The notes: a model not told the origin generated them from the letters alone. A stretch of 64,000 bases of DNA from Microthrix sp041394405 (GCA_041394405.1 JAWKIF010000011.1:62001-126000); one strand, 5' to 3'; positions 51,326 through 61,155 are shown, counted from the first letter of the stretch. A program made the numbers and translations.

Positions 51326-54300
51326 CCGGCTCCGCACCCCACGGCATCGCCCACCCACCCTCGCAGTCCGAATGGACCGAACCCCGTGTGGTTGGGGTCA
51401 ACAAGCTGTCGGGGCGGAGCACCGCCCGATCGTTCCCGACGGTCGAGGCCGCGCTGGAGGCCAACCTGGGGCTACCCATGGTGGGCGACGAGCCACCGGC
51501 GGACGGCGAGCGGTGGCGCTCGCTGGACGGAACGTGGCGCTTCCACTGGACGCCAAGCCCGTCCGGGGTGCCGGACGGATTCTGGGAGGACGGCTTCGAT
51601 GACTCGTCCTGGGGTGAGATCGCCGTGCCCTCGGTGTGGGAGCTGCAGGGGCTCGGCAACCTGATCTACGCCCCGGCGCACCTGCCGCCCGCCCTGCGCG
51701 GCGGCACCCCGCCGTCGATCGACCCCGACCGGGCGCCGGTGGGGTGCTACCGCCGCACCTTCGACCTCCCGGAGGGGTGGGATGGTTCGAGGGTGACGCT
51801 GGCCTTCGGCGGGGTGTCCTCGGCCATGTACCTGTGGGTGAACGGCGCCTACATCGGCTACAGCCAGGTGTCGCGCTCGCCGGCCGAATTCGATGTCACG
51901 CGGGCCCTGGTGCCCGGGGCCACCCAGCAGGTGTCGGTGCAGGTGCACCGCTGGTGCGACGGCAGCTACCTGGAGAACCAGGACATGTGGTTCTTCTCGG
52001 GCATCTTCCGATCGGTGGAGCTGCGGTCCGAACCGCTGGTGCGCCTGGACGATGTGGTGCTGACCACCCGCCTCGACGCCGCCTACCGACGGGCCACCCT
52101 GGACGTTCGTGTCGTGCCGGCCACGCTCCCCGTGGGTGCCGGCGCCGTGGCGTCCCCGGGCGGCGACAGCTCCGCCGCGCTGCCCGGGTGGACGCTGTGC
52201 GCCCAGGTGCACGGTGCGAGCGGGCTGCTCGCCGAGGGTTCCTGCCCGGTCAGGGTCGACGGCTCGTCGGGGGACGTTCACCTGAGCGTCGAGGCGGGTG
52301 AGGTGCCCCTGTGGAGCGCCGAGACGCCGGTGCTGCACGACGTGGTGGTGGCGCTGGTCGACCCGGACGGAAACCCGGCCGACGTGCGCCGGTTCCGCCA
52401 TGGCTTCCGCTCCGTCGAGATCCGCGACCGGCAGTTGCTGGTGAACGGGGTGCCGGTGCTGCTGTTGGGGGTGAACCGCCACGACCTCGACCCGGTCACC
52501 GGCTCCACCATGACCGCGGAGCGGCTGCGCGAGGACGTGGCGCTCATCAAGCGGGCCAACATCAACGCGGTGCGCACCTCGCACTATCCCGACGACGAGC
52601 GCTTCTACGACCTGTGCGACGAGGTGGGGCTCTACGTCATGGACGAGGCCGACTTCGAGAGCCACGCGGTGCGCACCTCGGTGCCGGGAAGCGACCCGGT
52701 GTGGACCGACGCGTGCCTCGATCGTGTCGACCGCCTGGTGCGCCGGGACCGCAACCGGGCGTGCGTGATCATGTGGTCGCTGGGCAACGAGGCGGGGTTC
52801 GGCTCCAACCACGCAGCCATGGCGGCGGCCGTCCGATCGATCGACCCCACACGGCCGATCCACTACGAGGGCGACCACCAGGCCCGCCACACCGACGTGT
52901 GGAGCGCCATGTACGCCACCCCCCGCCAGCTGCGCCGGGCGGCCACCGGAGTGCGTACCGGCCTGGCCGCCACCAACGTGGCCGAGCGAATCTGGAACGG
53001 AGCGCAGGTGAACCCCGAGCGGCTGGCGGAGGTGCCGCTGGTGCTCTGCGAGTTCGCCCACTGCATGGGCAACAGCCTGGGCAACATCGACGAGTACGTG
53101 GACCTCTTCCGAGGTCATCCGCACTGCATCGGCGGGTTCATCTGGGACTTCGCCGACCAGGGGCTGGCCCACGAGTTGCCCGACGGCACCGTCATGTGGG
53201 CCCGCGGCGGCGACCTCAGCGACGAGCTGAACTTTGGTTCGTTCTGTGCCAATGGCATCGTGGCCGCCGATCGAACACCCCATCCCGCCTACTACCAGGT
53301 TGCTGCGGTGTACGCCGACGTGAGCCTCGCTGCGGCCCCGGGGGGCGTGGCCCGGGGCCTCGACGTCGGGAACCGGTTCTCGTTTCGCAACCTGGAGGGC
53401 ATCGCCTGTCGGTGGCGCTGGTGCGCCGATGGAGAGCCGCTTGGCCAGTGGGCAACGGCCGAGCTGTCGGTCGGTCCCGGGCTCATCGAGCGCGTGCCGG
53501 TCGATGCCCCACCGACCCTCACCGACGGTCGAGAACTGCTGTTGGAGGCCGAGGCCTCCCTGGTGAACGCCACGTCTTGGGCTCCCGCCGGACACGTGGT
53601 CGCGAGGGCGGCACTTCCGCATGGCGCCGCCGAATTGCCGGCGGCGCTGCGGGTGCGTCGCGCGGCCGCGGCCGCGGCCGAGGCCCCGAGCCCCACGCTG
53701 AGCGAGGCCGATGGCCGCTACCTCGTGGTGGCCGGCAACGTGGAGGTCGCCCTCGACCGGGCCAGCGGTGAGGTCACGACCTACCGGGTGGATGGCACTG
53801 ATCTGTTGGCGTCGCCGATTGTGCCCAACCTCTGGCGGGCCCAGACCGACAACGAGATCGGCACGGCCAGGTTCTTTCCCCCGACCCGCGGGCGCGACCT
53901 GAACCCGTGGCGAACCGCCACCGAACGCCGCAGGGGCCTCGGCACCGACGCCAGCCTGCTGCCCGACGGTCGTGTTCGTCTCACGAGCCGATGGCGCATC
54001 CCGGGTGGCCTGGGTCCATTCCGGGCCACCTTCACGGTGGACGGCGGCGGCAACCTGGAGGTCGACGCCCGCTTCACACCGCTGTTCGACCTGCCCCGCA
54101 TGGGCATCAGCTTCGATGCCGCCGCCGGCCTGAACCTGCTCACCTGGTTTGGTCGCGGGCCCCACGAGACCATGTGGGATCGCAAGTCGGGCGCGCCGGT
54201 GGGGCGATACAGCGCCGCGGTGACCGACCTCACCCACGACTACCTCCGACCCCAGGAGAACGGCAACCGGACCGACGTTCGTTGGGCCACGCTGACCGAC

Positions 54301-54567
54301 GGCGAGGGCCGGGGGATAGCCATTGCAGACTCCAGCGGGGCTTTGCTGGAGCTGACCGCCCGCCCCTACTCCCAGGCCGACCTGGCCGACGCAACGCACC
54401 ACCATCTCGTGCCCCGGCGGGATGTCACCACCGTCACCATCGACTGGCACCAGCGTGGCGCCGGGGGCGACATCCCGGCCGGCATCGGCACCGTGGGGTT
54501 GCATCCGCAGTACCGGCTGAAGCGCCTGGCGGAGCACCGGCTGATGTGCTGCCTCAGCCCTAAGTAG
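51322..54567 (+). CDS. lacZ: Beta-galactosidase, GH2 family
   Basis: A 1081-residue five-domain LacZ. The acid/base Glu is in MWSLGNEAGFGSNHAAM, the nucleophile Glu in LCEFAHCMGNSLGNIDEYV, and the sugar-binding DEADFESH and HRWCDGSYLENQDMWFFSG are as in E. coli LacZ. The beta-sandwich and C-terminal Bgal_small domains are present (FGRGPHETMWDRKSGAPVGRY). It is cytoplasmic, with no signal peptide. GTG at 51322 overlaps the glp stop (GTGA). A sugar hydrolase within a molybdopterin/cell-division gene run is odd; no sugar transporter lies nearby. Confidence 0.9.
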   Translation: MTGSAPHGIAHPPSQSEWTEPRVVGVNKLSGRSTARSFPTVEAALEANLGLPMVGDEPPADGERWRSLDGTWRFHWTPSPSGVPDGFWEDGFDDSSWGEIAVPSVWELQGLGNLIYAPAHLPPALRGGTPPSIDPDRAPVGCYRRTFDLPEGWDGSRVTLAFGGVSSAMYLWVNGAYIGYSQVSRSPAEFDVTRALVPGATQQVSVQVHRWCDGSYLENQDMWFFSGIFRSVELRSEPLVRLDDVVLTTRLDAAYRRATLDVRVVPATLPVGAGAVASPGGDSSAALPGWTLCAQVHGASGLLAEGSCPVRVDGSSGDVHLSVEAGEVPLWSAETPVLHDVVVALVDPDGNPADVRRFRHGFRSVEIRDRQLLVNGVPVLLLGVNRHDLDPVTGSTMTAERLREDVALIKRANINAVRTSHYPDDERFYDLCDEVGLYVMDEADFESHAVRTSVPGSDPVWTDACLDRVDRLVRRDRNRACVIMWSLGNEAGFGSNHAAMAAAVRSIDPTRPIHYEGDHQARHTDVWSAMYATPRQLRRAATGVRTGLAATNVAERIWNGAQVNPERLAEVPLVLCEFAHCMGNSLGNIDEYVDLFRGHPHCIGGFIWDFADQGLAHELPDGTVMWARGGDLSDELNFGSFCANGIVAADRTPHPAYYQVAAVYADVSLAAAPGGVARGLDVGNRFSFRNLEGIACRWRWCADGEPLGQWATAELSVGPGLIERVPVDAPPTLTDGRELLLEAEASLVNATSWAPAGHVVARAALPHGAAELPAALRVRRAAAAAAEAPSPTLSEADGRYLVVAGNVEVALDRASGEVTTYRVDGTDLLASPIVPNLWRAQTDNEIGTARFFPPTRGRDLNPWRTATERRRGLGTDASLLPDGRVRLTSRWRIPGGLGPFRATFTVDGGGNLEVDARFTPLFDLPRMGISFDAAAGLNLLTWFGRGPHETMWDRKSGAPVGRYSAAVTDLTHDYLRPQENGNRTDVRWATLTDGEGRGIAIADSSGALLELTARPYSQADLADATHHHLVPRRDVTTVTIDWHQRGAGGDIPAGIGTVGLHPQYRLKRLAEHRLMCCLSPK

Positions 54568-54577
54568 CATCGGCGGC

Positions 54578-55573
<996 letters not shown>

Positions 55574-55635
55574 CCAGCGCCGCGTCGTCGTGGCCACCTG
55601 TTCGCGTGCGCGGCTGGTGAGTAACCTCACCCGCC

Positions 55636-56175
55636 ATGCCGCATCAGCCCCTGACCCACCTCGATCCGCTGGGTCGGGCACGCATGGTGGACGTCACCAA
55701 GAAGGAAGTCACGGCCCGCCGGGCGCTTGCCAGGGGCCGGGTGCGGATGCAGCCGGAGACCACGGCGCTCATCGCCCGGGGCGAGGTGTCCAAGGGCGAT
55801 GTGTTGGCGGTGGCCAGGGTGGCGGCCATCCAAGCCGCCAAACGCACCAGCGACCTCATCCCGTTGTGCCACCCGGTTGGCATCGGCGGCATTCTCATCA
55901 ACTTCCGCATCGACGACGACTCGGTGGAGGTTGAGGCCCAGGTGGAGACGGTCGACCGCACCGGGGTGGAGATGGAGGCCCTCACCGCAGTCTCGACGGC
56001 GTGCCTCACCATCTACGACATGTGCAAGTCGGTCGACCGGGGCATGGAGCTGGGGGAGATCACCCTGTGGGAGAAGACCGGCGGGCGATCGGGCACCTAC
56101 CGTCGCGATGCCGACACCCAGGGTGGGAACGGCGATACGGCGGAATCTGCGCCGGATCGCGGATTTGATCGCTGA
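55636..56175 (+). CDS. moaC: Cyclic pyranopterin monophosphate synthase MoaC
   Basis: A 179-residue MoaC. It has the conserved DLIPLCHPVGI, TVDRTGVEMEALTAVS and DMCKSVDRGMELGEI segments, which hold the active-site His, Glu, Asp and Lys residues. It acts after MoaA to form cyclic pyranopterin monophosphate. The first 15 residues (with PHQPLTHLDPLGRARMVDV) precede the core; the last 20 are disordered. A hairpin follows its stop, so it may end this transcript. Confidence 0.95.
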   Translation: MPHQPLTHLDPLGRARMVDVTKKEVTARRALARGRVRMQPETTALIARGEVSKGDVLAVARVAAIQAAKRTSDLIPLCHPVGIGGILINFRIDDDSVEVEAQVETVDRTGVEMEALTAVSTACLTIYDMCKSVDRGMELGEITLWEKTGGRSGTYRRDADTQGGNGDTAESAPDRGFDR

Positions 56176-56188
56176 GACTCCCAGTCTC
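56174..56188 (+). terminator. Hairpin at the moaC stop
   Basis: GAGACT (56174-56179), loop CCC, AGTCTC (56183-56188), starting within the stop codon. Six-base stem followed by GGGATTG; a weak terminator candidate. Confidence 0.4.
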
Positions 56189-56583
56189 GGGATTGTTACG
56201 AAACGGTCACGAAGTGTGGCGGCGACCGCAACGGAACGCGCGCCGCTGTGGCGGGTTGTAGGGGCGTTTTCCGCACCAGTTCAGGCGATTCGCGTGCCGC
56301 AGCCTCCGGGTTTCGAATGAGATTCCGATGCCTGGTTCCCTTGCGACACAAGGGTCCATCACTCAGCGTGAGGTCGCGCCACTGCCGATCACTCGCCACG
56401 TCGTGCGGGGTTCCGAGAACGTAGCAATCGTATGGCGTACGTGTTACGTTTTGTGTCGCAACCGCAACGCTCCGAGGACACCTCGAGCGAGGCAATCCCC
56501 CCGCCGCCCAGCCAGGCGCCGGTATCCACCACCCAGCGTCCCCCGGTTTCTACCGTGGGCTGAGTCCAGGAGAACATGGACAC
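56189..56583 (+). promoter_or_regulatory. Intergenic region before sepX with a GTnAC box
   Basis: No gene in 395 bases. GTTAC (56195-56199), six bases, GTCAC (56206-56210) matches the GTnAC-N6-GTnAC layout seen upstream of the M15 peptidase. CCCTTG (56338-56343) and CAAGGG (56349-56354) form a small hairpin. TATGG near 56429-56433 and GTGTTACG near 56440 could be promoter elements. Confidence 0.4.
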
Positions 56584-57300
56584 GTGAGGAACCCTACGGT
56601 GCTGGTGTTGTTGGGATTGGCGGTGGTGTGGGCGTTGGTGCTCACCCCCGATCTGTTGCGGATGTACCGCCAGAGCACCGCGCGTCGCCCGACCGGCCTC
56701 CGCAGCGTCACCCATCCGGTGGTCCGTCGGGCCGGAACCCACGGGGCCTCGCCCATGGCCCGGTCGTATTCGCCCCGCATGTCGCGCACTCAGGCTCAGC
56801 AACGCCGGGCCATGGTGCTCTTCGCCCTCATGGTGCTCTGTGTGGTCACCCTGATGGCCGGTGTCGCATTGGGCGGCACCGCGTGGGTGGTTCACGTCAG
56901 CTTGGACGTGTTGCTGGTTGGCTATGTCTTCCTGCTGGCCAATCGTGCCCAGGTGGCCCGGGCCTCGCAGGCCTCGCGCTCTGCGCGGGCCGCTCGCCGG
57001 GCGCAGCCGGTCCCGTCGTACCTGCGAGGCGGCACCGCTCCCGCCCAGAGGAGCCCGCAGTTGGCCGGGGCGGTCGGCGAGGTGTACTACCTGGATGACG
57101 TGCGCCCCGGAAACGCGGTGGCCGGCTACACCGATGGGTACGCCGACCAGCCGGCGGCCTACGCACCTGACGGGTACGACCGCTACGAGGGCGACTCTTC
57201 CTACGAGGGCGACTACGCCTACGAGGGCGACTACGGCTCCACCTACGAAGACGAGTGGATGTCCGACGAGGGCGGCCTGCGTCGCTCCGTCGGCTGGTAG
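56584..57300 (+). CDS. sepX: SepX/GlpR-like divisome membrane protein
   Basis: A 238-residue membrane protein with one N-terminal helix (residues 3-21), a basic linker with TGLRSVTHPVVRRAG, two adjacent helices (about 78-100 and 102-121) and an Arg/Ala-rich then acidic cytoplasmic tail with YEGD repeats (SYEGDYAYEGDYG). Helix order, length and neighbour genes fit SepX (Streptomyces) and GlpR (Corynebacterium), which link the gephyrin-like Glp to FtsZ. The GTG start at 56584 follows AGGAGA by 10 bases. A gene between glp and sepX in other genera (rimJ) is absent; lacZ, moaA and moaC are in that place. Confidence 0.75.
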   Translation: MRNPTVLVLLGLAVVWALVLTPDLLRMYRQSTARRPTGLRSVTHPVVRRAGTHGASPMARSYSPRMSRTQAQQRRAMVLFALMVLCVVTLMAGVALGGTAWVVHVSLDVLLVGYVFLLANRAQVARASQASRSARAARRAQPVPSYLRGGTAPAQRSPQLAGAVGEVYYLDDVRPGNAVAGYTDGYADQPAAYAPDGYDRYEGDSSYEGDYAYEGDYGSTYEDEWMSDEGGLRRSVGW

Positions 57301-57365
57301 CCGATTGTCGGCATTCCGATAGGCGCCTCGCCCGTGCGAGCCGGTAATGTAGGCCGGTCCCAGAC

Positions 57366-57440
57366 GGGGGTGTAGCTCAGTTGGCTAGAGCGCATCGTTC
57401 GCAACGATGAGGTCGTGGGTTCGATTCCCATCACCTCCAC
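57366..57440 (+). tRNA. tRNA-Ala (anticodon CGC)
   Basis: 75 bases that fold as a full cloverleaf. The acceptor stem pairs GGGGGTG with CACCTCC, with the G3-U70 wobble that identifies alanine tRNA; the anticodon loop is TTCGCAA, the T arm has TTCGATT and the discriminator is A. CCA is not encoded. Confidence 0.97.
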
Positions 57441-57500
57441 GGTCTGGACCCTCCACTGCCCGGACAGGTCGGTCGGCGGGGCCAACACGAAACGCAGCTT

Positions 57501-57540
57501 GAAGCCCTCGAACCCATCGGTTCGGGGGCTTCGTTCGTTT
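57501..57540 (+). terminator. Intrinsic terminator of tRNA-Ala
   Basis: A 14-base stem GAAGCCCTCGAACC (57501-57514) with its partner 57519-57532, one G-U wobble and a 4-base loop, followed by GTTCGTTT. Confidence 0.75.
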
Positions 57541-57562
57541 GGATGAGAGGTCCGGGCGCACA

Positions 57563-57595
57563 GAATCGCCCCGGGCCGAGGGCCCGGGGCGATTC
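57563..57595 (-). terminator. 15-bp perfect hairpin, likely terminator
   Basis: GAATCGCCCCGGGCC (57563-57577) and its exact complement (57581-57595) around GAG. It lies between the tRNA terminator and the end of the leftward HTH gene. There is no T tract on either side, so it might also be a processing or boundary signal. Confidence 0.5.
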
Positions 57596-57641
57596 GTGGG
57601 TGGACTGGTGGAAACCGGTGGGGCGCTGGGCCCCTCCGAGG

Positions 57642-58220
57642 TCAGGCTGCGGAGAACAGGTTGGGGGCACGCCCCCGGCTGGCGTGGTCGGGGTCGGGGC
57701 CGAGGGCCTTCACCTTCTTGGCGGCCACCAGCTCGTCCACCACCTTGCGGACGGTGCCAACGCTGGCCCCGGTTGCTGCCTCGATGTCCTTCAGCGACCA
57801 GTTGCCCGCCCGGCCCTGCATGTGCGACGCCACGGTGGCGGCGTTGACCCGTGCCGCGCGCGGTGTGTTGCCACCCTTGGAAGCCTTCGGCGTCTTCACG
57901 TCGAAACCGGCCAGCGCCAGCACCTCTGCGGGCACACCCTGACGGCGGAACGCTTCTGCGGTGATGGCCTGGGCCTCGGCGAATTCCTTCGCCTTGCCGA
58001 TGAACTCCTGGGCGATGGCCTCCCCGTCGGTGCTGCGGGCTCGATCCAGCTCTGATTCGAGGCGCAGGCGATCGATCGGATCCTCGCAGCCGGCCAGCTG
58101 TTGTTGGATATCCGCCACGGCGTCGTGGTCGATAGCCGAGGTTGGGTCTGCGAGGTACGCGAGATATCGGCGAACGACGTCTTCGGTTGAACTCTTTGCT
58201 GTGCTTGTGCGTGATGCCAT
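57642..58220 (-). CDS. Winged-helix-like DNA-binding protein
   Basis: A 192-residue soluble protein. The first 110 residues are acidic helical repeats (EFIGKAKEFAEAQAITAEAF), and the last 70 have a helix-turn-helix with a wing-like end (SLKDIEAATGASVGTVRKVV, then VKALGPDPDHASRGRAP). It resembles small actinobacterial transcription factors of unknown role. ATG at 58220 is the usual start; a longer frame to 58634 is open but not coding in character. A palindrome lies 21 bases upstream of it, which suggests self-regulation. Confidence 0.65.
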   Translation of the reverse strand: MASRTSTAKSSTEDVVRRYLAYLADPTSAIDHDAVADIQQQLAGCEDPIDRLRLESELDRARSTDGEAIAQEFIGKAKEFAEAQAITAEAFRRQGVPAEVLALAGFDVKTPKASKGGNTPRAARVNAATVASHMQGRAGNWSLKDIEAATGASVGTVRKVVDELVAAKKVKALGPDPDHASRGRAPNLFSAA

Positions 58221-58241
58221 ACAGCGACGATAGAACCTTTT

Positions 58242-58261
58242 CGCAGAAAATGCACTCTGCG
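58242..58261. promoter_or_regulatory. Inverted repeat upstream of winged-helix gene
   Basis: CGCAGA (58242-58247), eight bases, TCTGCG (58256-58261), 21 bases upstream of the HTH gene start. The surrounding 316 bases to the MBOAT gene hold no other gene. Confidence 0.45.
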
Positions 58262-58536
58262 TGGCCAAGAATTTCCTGAATTTCGTTTCGTCACACTCGG
58301 CGGGGGTGGCGCATAGGGTGAATGACCTAGCGCCAAGCGTGACAAAGTATGCATCGAAACAGCGCGTGAACGATGGAGGGTGCATGAATGGGCCATTCGC
58401 GAAGGCGGCCGGACCCATCACTCCGCAGGCGCGTCGGCGCTGTCCAAGTTGGTCCGCCAACCGACCGCGCCCGTGTGATTGACTAGCCCTGCGCTGGGCA
58501 TGCGGGCGGAGCCGCACAGCAGAGAGGCGCGCGAAC

Positions 58537-60225
58537 GTGCTCTTCCCCACCATGAGCTTCGCCCTGTTCTTCGCCGTTGTTCTGGGCGTTTCCTGGCGGC
58601 TGAACGACCGCCCTACCGCATGGAAGCTGTTCATGTTGGCGGCAAGCTATGTGTTCTACGGCGCGTGGGACTGGCGGTTTCTTGGTCTGATCATCGGCTC
58701 CAGCGTTGTGAACTACGGGGTGGCCATGGCGATGGAGCCCCGCAACGGGGCGTCGCGTCGAGCGTGGCTGGTGGTGGGCCTGGCGGCCAACCTGGGCACG
58801 CTCGGCTACTTCAAGTACTACGAGTTCTTCTCCGAGTCGTTGGTGCGGCTGCTGTCACCATTCGGTTTGGAGCCCCATGGGCTCGTGCGCTCGGTGGCGC
58901 TCCCGGTTGCCATCAGCTTCTTCACCTTTCAAGGCATCAGCTACATCGTCGATGTATTCCGGGGTGACGAACGCTCATATTCGTTGCTCGACGTCACCCT
59001 GTACCTCGCCTTCTTTCCACAGTTGGTGGCGGGGCCCATCGTGCGCACGTCCGAATTCATGCCGGAGCTGCACCACCGTCGCAACCCCGACGCGGTGGAT
59101 GTGGCCCGAGCCGTGCGGCTGATCGGCCGGGGTCTCGTGAAGAAGGTGGTCGTGGCCTCCTTCATGGCCGAATTGGTCGACCCCGTGTTTGCGGCGCCGG
59201 GCGGCTACGGGGCGGTCACCGTGCTGGCCGCGATCGTGGCCTATGCGGTGCAGATCTATGCCGACTTCTCCGGCTATACCGACATGGCCATCGGCATCGC
59301 CAAGTTGCTGGGCTTCAACTTCCCCGACAACTTCGACCGGCCCTACGCCTCGGCCAGCATCCAGGAGTTCTGGCGCCGTTGGCACATGACGCTCTCGCGC
59401 TGGCTCCTCGACTACCTGTACATCCCACTTGGTGGCAACCAGGGCGGCCCGGCCCGGCGCTATCGCAACCTCATCCTCACCATGGCCCTTGGCGGCCTGT
59501 GGCACGGCGCCAGCGGCACCTTCATCGTCTGGGGCCTCTACCAAGGCTTCGGCCTGGCCGGCGAACGGTGGTTGAAGGATCGGCGCGAGGCCGGAGTGCC
59601 CCTATTCGCAGGGGTCCGTGCCTCGCTGGCCGCTCGCCGGGAGGTGGCCCGCCAGATCGCCTCCCGAACCGAGTGGACCGACGATGCCTACGTCGACTTG
59701 TCGGAGGCCGAGGCGCATGCAGCGGTGGGCACGGGCTCCGATGGCTGGGACGATGACGGACAGGGGCTTCCGCCGTTGGGTCGCGGCGGGCGCTGGCCCC
59801 GGCGACGCCGCACCGACGAGATCCCTTTCGACGAGGAGTGGGATCGGCTGCGAGCCGAGTTGGAGGACGACCGGCCGCCGCGCTCCGGCTGGCCACGCCC
59901 CGTCAAGCAGGCGCTGGTGTTCGCCTTCGTGTGCGTGGGCTGGGTGTTCTTCAGGGCCCCGACGCTGGGCGACGGATTCTCCGTGCTCGGTCGCCTGGTC
60001 ACCGGTTGGACCGGCGGTCAGATGCTGGTGACGCCCCTGGTCGTCGTGGTCATCGTCGGCGCCCTTGCCGCTCAGTACCTGCCCAGCAAGGTGGGGGACA
60101 CGCTCGAAGTGGGGTTCTCCCGTTGGGCGCCGCTGGCCCAGGCGATCTCGTTCGGGCTCCTGCTGGCGCTGGTCGACATCCTTGGCCCCCAGGGAGTTGC
60201 GCCCTTCATCTACTTTCAGTTCTGA
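58537..60225 (+). CDS. MBOAT O-acyltransferase (AlgI/DltB-like)
   Basis: A 562-residue polytopic enzyme of the membrane-bound O-acyltransferase family. The key His is in MALGGLWHGASGTF and the AlgI-like signatures YADFSGYTDMAIGIAKLLGFNFPDNFDRPY, FFPQLVAGPIVR and EFWRRWHMTLSRWLLDYLYIPLGG are present. It should transfer acyl groups to an extracellular glycan. A charged, cytosolic insertion of about 105 residues (345-450) with acidic and Arg-rich parts separates the catalytic half from the last helices. GTG at 58537 is the start. No partner SGNH hydrolase is in the window. Confidence 0.85.
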   Translation: MLFPTMSFALFFAVVLGVSWRLNDRPTAWKLFMLAASYVFYGAWDWRFLGLIIGSSVVNYGVAMAMEPRNGASRRAWLVVGLAANLGTLGYFKYYEFFSESLVRLLSPFGLEPHGLVRSVALPVAISFFTFQGISYIVDVFRGDERSYSLLDVTLYLAFFPQLVAGPIVRTSEFMPELHHRRNPDAVDVARAVRLIGRGLVKKVVVASFMAELVDPVFAAPGGYGAVTVLAAIVAYAVQIYADFSGYTDMAIGIAKLLGFNFPDNFDRPYASASIQEFWRRWHMTLSRWLLDYLYIPLGGNQGGPARRYRNLILTMALGGLWHGASGTFIVWGLYQGFGLAGERWLKDRREAGVPLFAGVRASLAARREVARQIASRTEWTDDAYVDLSEAEAHAAVGTGSDGWDDDGQGLPPLGRGGRWPRRRRTDEIPFDEEWDRLRAELEDDRPPRSGWPRPVKQALVFAFVCVGWVFFRAPTLGDGFSVLGRLVTGWTGGQMLVTPLVVVVIVGALAAQYLPSKVGDTLEVGFSRWAPLAQAISFGLLLALVDILGPQGVAPFIYFQF

Positions 60226-60493
60226 ACCCCCCAGGGTCCAGCCCGACCGCCTCCGACATCGGCGTCGCTCCGACACCCTCAATGAGCCATCCCACCGAGA
60301 TGTCGAGCGCTTCGCACACGTCCAGCGCCTCGTCCAGTCGCGGGTAGACCAGGTCTCGTTCCCACCGGGAAACTAGGGCGAAACTCACGTTGGCCTTGGT
60401 GGCCACATCGCGCGTGGACAGTCCTCGGTCCCGTCGGGCGATCCGCAGGCGCTCACCTACGGTTCCGATCTGAGCGTGCTCTTGGTCAGCCAT
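60206..60493 (-). CDS. XRE-family transcriptional regulator
   Basis: A 95-residue repressor-type protein with a standard HTH (LRIARRDRGLSTRDVATKAN, then VSFALVSRWERDLVYPRL). The tail LDVCEALDISVGWLIEGV is typical of small phage-type XRE proteins. It overlaps the MBOAT gene by 20 bases and diverges from the next gene over a 99-base region containing a palindrome. It is likely the repressor of the cassette to its right. Confidence 0.85.
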   Translation of the reverse strand: MADQEHAQIGTVGERLRIARRDRGLSTRDVATKANVSFALVSRWERDLVYPRLDEALDVCEALDISVGWLIEGVGATPMSEAVGLDPGGFRTESR

Positions 60494-60557
60494 GAACACC
60501 AGTGTGCCGGATCGCTGTTGTGATGGATAGCTCACGCAGTGCGGCGATTCGCTGTGT

Positions 60558-60575
60558 TGTGTTCGTACGTACACA
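60558..60575. promoter_or_regulatory. 18-bp palindromic operator candidate
   Basis: TGTGT-T-CGTACG-T-ACACA: perfect arms and centre with one symmetric T/T mismatch pair. It lies between the divergent XRE and excisionase-like genes, 18 bases before the ATG at 60593, and is the natural binding site of the XRE protein. Confidence 0.6.
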
Positions 60576-60592
60576 CCTGTAACGTGATCGGT

Positions 60593-60787
60593 ATGGATAC
60601 CGAACCCGAGTGGATGACGACCACCGAAGCGGCCGCCACGCTTGACTTGTCTCGGCCGACCGTTCACCGGCTGATCGAAGCGGGGGAGCTGCGCTACCGC
60701 CAGCGGGGTCTGCGCTCGATCGAGATTCTTGGTGAGGACGTTCGTGCCCGCTTGGAGCCGGTGCGGATGACGGAGGTGGCGTCATGA
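60593..60787 (+). CDS. Excisionase-like HTH_17 DNA-binding protein
   Basis: A 64-residue protein of the MerR/excisionase fold. TEPEWMTTTEAAATLDLSRP followed by VHRLIEAGELRYRQRGLRS matches the DNA-binding domain of excisionases and Xis-type factors. Such proteins accompany integrases in mobile elements, though no integrase is in this window. ATG at 60593 is chosen over the earlier open frame. The stop overlaps the next start (ATGA). Confidence 0.8.
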   Translation: MDTEPEWMTTTEAAATLDLSRPTVHRLIEAGELRYRQRGLRSIEILGEDVRARLEPVRMTEVAS

Positions 60788-61062
60788 GGATGCTGGCCGC
60801 TGGCGACAAGGTTGCAGCCCGGTCGTGCGTGAGTGCTGGTGGTGTGATGCGACGGTCTGATCGCGTCAGGGTGCTGTTGGGCCTGGTGGTGTTGGCGTTG
60901 TCGATGGTCCCGGTCGCTGGGGCGGCCGAGTCCGGGGCGCTGGTGGCTGCGTTGGCGATCGTGCTCGGTCTGCTGGTGTGGGTTGCGCTGGAGCTGTTGG
61001 GGATCGTGTCGGTGTTGTCGGGCTGTGAGCCCGGCTCACCGGGCGATTGTCGAGCGTGGTGA
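60784..61062 (+). CDS. Small two-helix membrane protein
   Basis: A 92-residue protein with two closely spaced membrane helices (VLLGLVVLALSMVPVAGAA and LVAALAIVLGLLVWVALELLG) and a basic N-terminus. Start ATG overlaps the upstream stop, so it belongs to the excisionase-like operon. Function is unknown. Confidence 0.55.
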   Translation: MRMLAAGDKVAARSCVSAGGVMRRSDRVRVLLGLVVLALSMVPVAGAAESGALVAALAIVLGLLVWVALELLGIVSVLSGCEPGSPGDCRAW

Positions 61063-61155
61063 GCGTGTTCGCTGTGGTGGGTTCGGCCTGCGTTGCGGCC
61101 GATTCGTTCGACCCGGTGTCGTGCCGGGCTGTGGGTGCAAGTTCCCAGAAAGGGT

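Noticed and set aside
56196..56495. A 99-codon minus-strand ORF before sepX
   Set aside because: No ribosome site, unlike composition, and it lies across the likely sepX promoter region.
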